Assembly: GCA_937952155.1 (NCBI GenBank)
Contig: CALFYH010000207.1
Location: 1 to 9,483, forward strand
DNA: 9,483 bases
Source: an uncultured Saprospiraceae bacterium
Lineage (GTDB): Bacteria; Bacteroidota; Bacteroidia; Chitinophagales; Saprospiraceae
Direction: 5' to 3'
A program made the position numbers and the translations under genes. The notes under the pieces were generated by a model. The model worked only from the letters and a program-made list of their open reading frames with translations, had not been told where the DNA came from and searched no databases. Position 1 is the first letter of the stretch; each line of letters starts with the position of its first letter. This document shows positions 5,393 through 9,483 of the stretch, piece by piece.

Positions 5393-6904
5393 TTGGGTGT
5401 AATACAGAGACAAAGTATAAAATATACTGCAATCAATTTTATTGGTACCTTTTTGGGATTTCTGAGTGTGATTTTTATTTATAACTTGGATCAATTGCTC
5501 TATGGTACTTTTCATGCTATTTATGGCTATGCTGTTCTTCTTGTTCCTTTTTTGAGTTTTGGGATCCAATCCGCGATAGTTAAGTTCTATCCTGAATTTG
5601 TTTTACAGAATAAAGCAAGTAAATTTTTGGTTTATACCTTGATTTTGACAACAATTTCTGTAGTCGCGTCATCCATTATTTTACTTAGTATTTACTTTTT
5701 ATTTCGTGCAAAATTTCTTATAATATTTTCAAACTTTTCTGAGATTGATAAGAATTTAGGGTACATCATTTTACTAAGTTATATTCTTACCTATATTTCT
5801 ATTTTTCATTATCATGCAGTAGCAAAACTCAGAATTGTCATTCCTGATATGCTGGTTACTTTGGGATTGAAATTGTTTTTGCCCATTTTGATCTTAATGG
5901 TGTATTTGGGATATTGGCCTAGATCATGGTTTATGGGTTCAGTGTTGGTTTACTTTTGTATTGTATGTATAGCGCTTTTTTATTATCTCAATACTTTAGG
6001 CCCTAATACATGGAAACCAGATATGGCTTTGCTTGATAAAAGCCAATTTAAGGAATTCAGATCTTTTATGGGATTTGCCATGTTAAATGGATTGGGATCG
6101 ACATTAGCACTAAGGCTCGACATTGCCATGATTGCTGCTATGATTAGTCTGGAAGCAGTAGCCGTTTATGGTATAATAATGACTATATCCAATGTAATGG
6201 AAATTCCAACTAAAGCGTTAAATCAAATATCTAGTCCAGTCATATCCACCAGCTGGGCAAATGGAAATCATGAAAATATTCAGGACGTATATCAAAAGTC
6301 ATCGGTTTACGGATTGATAGGTGGCTTGTTTTTGTTTCTCTTACTTTATTTTATTTGGCCAGATATTATCCTATTGATGTCTGGTAAGGATAAATTTGAT
6401 TTACATACCGTTTTGGTTGTTTTTTCATTTTTGAGCATAGCGCGGATTATTGATTTGGTCACTGGAGTAAATTCGATTATCATTTCATATTCAAAGGATT
6501 ACAAATTTCACATGTACTTTCTAATAGTCCTTGGTGTGGTTAATTTTATCCTGAATTTCTTATTGTTGCCCAAGTATGGAATCATGGGTGCAGCCATTGC
6601 AACAGCCATATCTTATGTAATTTTTAATTTGATAAAATACATATTTGTACAAGTCAGGTTTGGGTTTAGGTTACATTTTGGAAGCCATATTTTGATAATT
6701 GCATCTGGACTTATTTGTTTTGTACTTTTGAGTTTTGTTCAACCAAGTTTTCATCCTATTGTCAATTTGTGTTTGAAGTCGATGACTGTAGCTAGTATCT
6801 ATGGATTGCTCATGTATTTTCTAAATCCAGGTGGCGAAATCAAAAAAATTGTAGCAGAAAATCTGAATAAATATACACCCTTGTTTAATAAACGGACCAA
6901 TTGA
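5393..6904 (+). CDS. Oligosaccharide/polysaccharide flippase (MOP superfamily, PST/Wzx-like)
   Basis: The 503-residue hydrophobic protein has about 12-14 membrane helices and no large soluble domain, as in Wzx-type flippases that move lipid-linked sugar units across the inner membrane. The start MGVIQRQSIKYTAINFIGTF matches the typical 'MG(V/I)(I/V)QRQ.IK.T' N-terminus of Bacteroidota flippases, which supports TTG at 5393. Positions 5354-5392 would add 13 residues upstream of the promoter start site. Further family landmarks are FGIQSAIVKFYPEF near residue 60, LRLDIAMIAAMISLEAVAVYGI in mid-protein, and GIMGAAIATAISYVIFNLIKY near the end. The role could be in capsule, O-antigen-like or exopolysaccharide export. 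No glycosyltransferases are visible here, so the substrate is unknown. It is divergent from the sigma operon and likely monocistronic. Confidence 0.85.
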   Translation: MGVIQRQSIKYTAINFIGTFLGFLSVIFIYNLDQLLYGTFHAIYGYAVLLVPFLSFGIQSAIVKFYPEFVLQNKASKFLVYTLILTTISVVASSIILLSIYFLFRAKFLIIFSNFSEIDKNLGYIILLSYILTYISIFHYHAVAKLRIVIPDMLVTLGLKLFLPILILMVYLGYWPRSWFMGSVLVYFCIVCIALFYYLNTLGPNTWKPDMALLDKSQFKEFRSFMGFAMLNGLGSTLALRLDIAMIAAMISLEAVAVYGIIMTISNVMEIPTKALNQISSPVISTSWANGNHENIQDVYQKSSVYGLIGGLFLFLLLYFIWPDIILLMSGKDKFDLHTVLVVFSFLSIARIIDLVTGVNSIIISYSKDYKFHMYFLIVLGVVNFILNFLLLPKYGIMGAAIATAISYVIFNLIKYIFVQVRFGFRLHFGSHILIIASGLICFVLLSFVQPSFHPIVNLCLKSMTVASIYGLLMYFLNPGGEIKKIVAENLNKYTPLFNKRTN

Positions 6905-7029
6905 AAGAAAATGATTAATAATATTTTTCTATCAGAAATTCAATCCAAATGTATACGTTACCTATATAACAATTAATTTTTGAAATTATTTTTACCTTGT
7001 TGCGTATATGTTATATTCATATCTTGTAA

Positions 7030-7626
7030 ATGATAAATTTCAAAGAAGATTGGTGTGTTGGTCTATCAGATCAAGAAGTAATCCATATGGCATTGGAAAA
7101 CATGGAATATTTTGCATGTCTTATTTTGAAATATGAAACAAGATTAATTCACTACATAAAAAAGATATCTCAATGCGAACAAGAAGAATCAGAAGATATC
7201 TTGCAAGAAGCTTTTATCAAAATTTGGAAGAATTTACATGGTTATGATCCGCGACTTTCGTTAGAAAGCTGGATTTTTCGCATTGTACATAATGAAACCA
7301 TTAGTAATTGGCGTAAAAAAACTTCATTTGCTAAGGATCATTTAATAAATATAGATGATGAACGCTTGAGCAAATTGGTTGCATATGATGATAAGGACAT
7401 TGAGGAAAGTGAAAAATTGTATGCGATAATTGAAGAAATACTGCCGTTGTTGAAACAAGAATATCGTGAAGTCTTAGTTTTGAAATATCTTGAAGGCAAA
7501 CAGTATGATGAAATTTCAGATATCTTGAAAATTCCTGAAGGCACCGTCGCTACAAGAATCAATAGAGCCAAAAAGTCTTTTAGACAGTTGGCTGAAGGTA
7601 AATTTGATAATTCCATATTTAAATAA
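7030..7626 (+). CDS. ECF-type RNA polymerase sigma factor (second, unrelated system)
   Basis: The 198-residue protein has sigma-70 region 2 at about 27-97 (FACLILKYETRLIHYIKKIS, then EDILQEAFIKIWKNLHGYDP, then WIFRIVHNETISNWRKK) and region 4 at about 134-188 (LPLLKQEYREVLVLKYLEGK, YDEISDILKIPEGTVATRIN, RAKKSF). The ATG at 7030 follows a 125-base AT-rich gap. A stretch with TACCTTG near 6998 resembles a -7 box imperfectly. The protein is distinct from the sigma factor at 4712-5227, and its layout recalls sigma factors paired with small multi-helix membrane proteins. The next gene starts 7 bases after its stop, so the two are surely co-transcribed. I infer a membrane-controlled sigma factor. 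Regulon and signal are unknown. Confidence 0.9.
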   Translation: MINFKEDWCVGLSDQEVIHMALENMEYFACLILKYETRLIHYIKKISQCEQEESEDILQEAFIKIWKNLHGYDPRLSLESWIFRIVHNETISNWRKKTSFAKDHLINIDDERLSKLVAYDDKDIEESEKLYAIIEEILPLLKQEYREVLVLKYLEGKQYDEISDILKIPEGTVATRINRAKKSFRQLAEGKFDNSIFK

Positions 7627-7633
7627 TACAAAT

Positions 7634-8341
7634 ATGAACATTTCAGAAAAAATAGTCAATAAAATAAAAAGTGATAATATCAAACCCACATCCAAATGGG
7701 CATTTATTTATAACGAATGGAGAAGATGGATCTTATATTTTTTATTCATTATGATGGGAAGTATTTCTTTTTCCATTATTCTTTTTGCAATTTCTGTCAA
7801 TGGGTTTGATTTATTAGAACATTTCAAACACTCAACGCTTGAATCTATTTTGGTACTTTTGCCTATACTGTGGCTTGGTACTATGATTTTCTTTTTAGGA
7901 GCGTCAATTATGAGTGTCTTGTCAACAGGCCGCGCATATAAATTTACGTTTGGTAAATTGCTGAGTTTTAGCACGGGAATAAGTTTGGCTATAGGAACAC
8001 TTTTTTTTCTGACAGGTGGTGCAAAATGGTTTGAAAATAAATTTGAAACAAATATCGAATCTTACGAAAGTTTACTTGAAAAGAAGACAACTATTTGGAG
8101 TCAACCTAATCTAGGTACGCTTTCGGGTGAAGTTGTTTCTATGGAAAGCGATTATATTGTTGTTAAGGATTGGAAAGGTAAAACATGGCAAGTCGATATC
8201 AAAGATAGTTTTATTGCTCCTTCAACAGAATTGGCTGCTGGTGTGCTTATAAAGTTAAACGGAATTCTTCAACCTGATTCGCAATTTGTGGCAGATAAAA
8301 TCAGACCATGGGGCGGCGCACCCGGCAAATGTGCTAAGTGA
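7634..8341 (+). CDS. Membrane protein with three helices and a beta-rich (OB-like) C-terminal domain; putative sigma-factor regulator
   Basis: The product has 235 residues from the ATG at 7634. An earlier in-frame TTG at 7604 lies inside the sigma gene and is unlikely. Residues 1-30 are a charged cytoplasmic segment (MNISEKIVNKIKSDNIKPTS) containing an SKWAFIYNEW motif before the membrane. Helices are at about 31-53, 69-93 and 107-127. Residues 155-225 form an alternating-strand domain: GTLSGEVVSMESDYIVVKDW, then GKTWQVDI, then GVLIKLNGILQ and FVADKIRPW, a pattern like a small OB-fold. No zinc motif is seen. As the second gene of a tight sigma operon it is a candidate anti-sigma factor, with the short N-terminal segment as the only obvious sigma-binding surface. 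I recall similar proteins beside ECF sigmas in other Bacteroidota and candidate-phyla genomes, but cannot check this here. Confidence 0.7.
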   Translation: MNISEKIVNKIKSDNIKPTSKWAFIYNEWRRWILYFLFIMMGSISFSIILFAISVNGFDLLEHFKHSTLESILVLLPILWLGTMIFFLGASIMSVLSTGRAYKFTFGKLLSFSTGISLAIGTLFFLTGGAKWFENKFETNIESYESLLEKKTTIWSQPNLGTLSGEVVSMESDYIVVKDWKGKTWQVDIKDSFIAPSTELAAGVLIKLNGILQPDSQFVADKIRPWGGAPGKCAK

Positions 8342-8383
8342 TTGGGTGCTTTTAACCATGAACATGTTATAGAAAATCTATTA

Positions 8384-8415
8384 CGAAGCTTGCTTGCTTA
8401 AAATCAGAAGCTTCG
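8384..8415. repeat. Perfect 8-bp inverted repeat 43 bases after the sigma operon
   Basis: CGAAGCTT (8384-8391) and AAGCTTCG (8408-8415) flank a 16-base spacer. No T-run follows, so it is not a standard terminator. It could protect an mRNA 3' end or be a protein-binding site. Confidence 0.45.
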
Positions 8416-8491
8416 CCAACTTATCTTCTGTAACAATAGCGATGCTACTGCTAAACCAGCACACAGCTTGCTTTTCGAATCTAAGTCGGTG

Positions 8492-8547
8492 ACTTATTGT
8501 AATTTAACTTTTCAATAAGTATCCTAATGGATAAATCAGGTTAAATT
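8492..8547 (+). promoter_or_regulatory. Overlapping inverted repeats upstream of a terminator (possible alternative hairpins)
   Basis: ACTTATTG (8492-8499) pairs with CAATAAGT (8513-8520). AATTTAAC (8501-8508), which lies in the loop of that hairpin, pairs with GTTAAATT (8540-8547). The right arm of the second pair overlaps the left arm of the terminator stem at 8543-8549, so the folds exclude each other. The AT-rich composition makes chance a real possibility. Confidence 0.3.
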
Positions 8548-8566
8548 GAAAAATCAATTTTTTTTT
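8543..8566 (+). terminator. Rho-independent terminator downstream of the sigma/membrane-protein operon
   Basis: A 7-bp stem AAATTGA/TCAATTT with an AAAA loop runs straight into six further T. The stem is AU-rich, so it may be weak. It lies about 200 bases after the membrane-protein stop and about 70 bases before the next promoter. Confidence 0.6.
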
Positions 8567-8631
8567 AAACAATCATAAAAAATATTCAAAAAAGTGAAAG
8601 GAAAATAAAACAGGTGCGTATCATCTATATA

Positions 8632-8639
8632 TACATTTG
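8632..8639 (+). promoter_or_regulatory. Bacteroidota -7 element of the DUF2202 gene
   Basis: TACATTTG matches TAnnTTTG exactly. A start near 8646 gives a short leader of about 19 bases before the ATG at 8665. A -33 TTTG is not evident. Confidence 0.5.
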
Positions 8640-8664
8640 ATTATACACTTTAAAACAATATAAA

Positions 8665-9432
8665 ATGAGACCTATCACTATTATTTTTGGAATTTTCACC
8701 GTACTACTATTGTCCGCATTTGTTCCATCCAATTTTTCGGTTCCTACCAGCGACGCATTGACAGAAAACGACAAGGCAGGATTGATTAAAATGAGAGAAG
8801 AAGAAAAACTTGCCTTCGAAGTTTATTCCTTTCTCGACGAAATGTGGGACCATCACGTATTTAATAATATCAAACAAAGTGAAGCTAGACATGGAGAACT
8901 GTTAAAAGGCCTGTTGGATCAATTCAGTATCAAAGACCCATACATAGCAACGAAAGGACAGTATGCCAACACGCAAATGCAAAAATTATATCAGGATTTA
9001 ACAACCAAAGGAAGTAAATCACTTCAAGATGCTTTTTTGGTTGGTGCAACCATTGAAGATTTGGATATTGCTGATTTGGATGAACTTATTTCGGTCACAA
9101 GCAATAAAGATATACTCAATGTGTATGAAAACCTAAATCGAGGATCACGAAACCACATGAGGGCATTTACCAAACAGCTGGAAAAAATGGATGTGGTTTA
9201 TACACCAGTTTACATAAAAAAAGACAAATTCACTACAATAGTTAATGGTACTCACGAAGAAGGAAGCGAATGTAAACAATCAACAGCAGATAGGCATTCA
9301 AAATCAGGGAATGCTTGCGGAAATACAGGAGGAAAATCTTGTGCTGGTAAAAAAAGTAAAAATTGTTGTGAAAATAGCGAGCAAAGAGGTCAATGTGGAA
9401 AAAGCAGCAAAAAAAGCTGCGGCGCACAATGA
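8665..9432 (+). CDS. Exported DUF2202 ferritin-like protein with a cysteine-rich C-terminal tail
   Basis: The 255-residue product has a signal peptide (MRPITIIFGIFTVLLLSAFV, cleavage likely by residue 25-30), so it acts outside the cytoplasm. Residues 32-190 match the DUF2202 ferritin-like four-helix domain. Landmarks are GLIKMREEEKLAFEVYSFLD with Glu45-47, NNIKQSEARHGELLKGLLDQ with Glu73 and His76, LVGATIEDLDIADL, and VYENLNRGSRNHMRAF with Glu155 and His164. The Glu/His pairs resemble a di-metal site, though no activity is established for the family. Residues 198-255 form a low-complexity Cys/Gly/Lys/Ser tail with seven cysteines (203, 218, 226, 234, 235, 244, 252), which I do not recall as normal for DUF2202. 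It could bind metal or be disulphide-linked. The gene has its own promoter and stands alone. Confidence 0.85.
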   Translation: MRPITIIFGIFTVLLLSAFVPSNFSVPTSDALTENDKAGLIKMREEEKLAFEVYSFLDEMWDHHVFNNIKQSEARHGELLKGLLDQFSIKDPYIATKGQYANTQMQKLYQDLTTKGSKSLQDAFLVGATIEDLDIADLDELISVTSNKDILNVYENLNRGSRNHMRAFTKQLEKMDVVYTPVYIKKDKFTTIVNGTHEEGSECKQSTADRHSKSGNACGNTGGKSCAGKKSKNCCENSEQRGQCGKSSKKSCGAQ

Positions 9433-9483
9433 TAGCAATTCATGGAATGGCATTATTTAGTATAAAATTTTTTAATAAAATAA

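Larger units (their letters stand above)
8342..8664. other. Intergenic region with inverted repeats and no gene
   Basis: No open frame with protein-like character is present on either strand. It contains an inverted repeat at 8384-8415, a nested set of inverted repeats at 8492-8566 ending in a terminator, an A-rich stretch, and the promoter of the next gene. Confidence 0.7.

Noticed and set aside
5309..5569. Open frame of 86 codons on the minus strand upstream of the sigma operon
   Set aside because: It is antisense to the flippase start and covers its promoter. Composition is that of a chance AT-rich frame.
8342..8664. Riboswitch or small RNA gene in the gap
   Set aside because: I recognise no known riboswitch core. 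Apart from the inverted repeats and promoter there is no structure strong enough to call an RNA.
9245..9460. Alternative plus-strand frame overlapping the DUF2202 tail, considered as evidence of a frameshift
   Set aside because: The Cys-rich tail continues in the DUF2202 frame without interruption, and the other frame gives a Lys/Val-rich sequence with no family resemblance.

Overview
The window looks like a chromosomal segment of a low-GC member of the Bacteroidota. The grounds are protein families typical of that phylum (a tandem pair of DUF4252 lipoprotein-like/secreted proteins behind an ECF sigma factor, a Bacteroidota-type Y1 transposase, a 'MGVIQRQ' flippase), several close matches to the Bacteroidota -7 promoter element TAnnTTTG, and the absence of clear Shine-Dalgarno sites. 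A family such as the Saprospiraceae is a plausible guess but is not shown by the sequence.

Layout. Positions 1-305 hold the C-terminal end of an ABC-F ATPase. Its coiled-coil tail is cut by an in-frame TAG, and 12 coiled-coil-like codons remain after the stop. Positions 361-1230 are a mobile-repeat island: a REP-associated tyrosine transposase (RAYT/IS200-like, minus strand) with REP-like palindromic elements on both sides, plus an extra inverted pair of these elements. Next to it is a tandem duplication with a 100-bp period that contains the 3' end and terminator of an initiator tRNA gene. The intact tRNA-fMet (minus strand) is at 1388-1460, and its own Bacteroidota-type promoter is visible.

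Positions 1688-2875 encode an M20 metallo-amidohydrolase, which meets a minus-strand operon at a bidirectional terminator. That operon (about 5227 down to 2941) reads ECF sigma factor, membrane-anchored putative anti-sigma factor with a duplicated N-terminal motif, and two exported DUF4252 proteins. It looks like an autoregulated envelope-response unit. Divergent from it is a 503-residue MOP-superfamily polysaccharide flippase (5393-6904). Its TTG start is chosen from the position of the promoter and from family N-termini.

A second, unrelated ECF sigma factor (7030-7626) is followed after 7 bases by a protein with three membrane helices and a C-terminal beta-rich domain, probably its membrane-bound regulator. 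The 323-base gap after it has a terminator and overlapping inverted repeats that could form alternative hairpins. The window closes with a secreted ferritin-like DUF2202 protein carrying an unusual cysteine-rich tail. I see no CRISPR array, phage module or clear defence system. The items most worth a second look are the REP/RAYT island beside the damaged ABC-F gene, the tRNA 3'-end duplication, the second sigma/membrane-protein pair and the Cys-rich DUF2202 protein.
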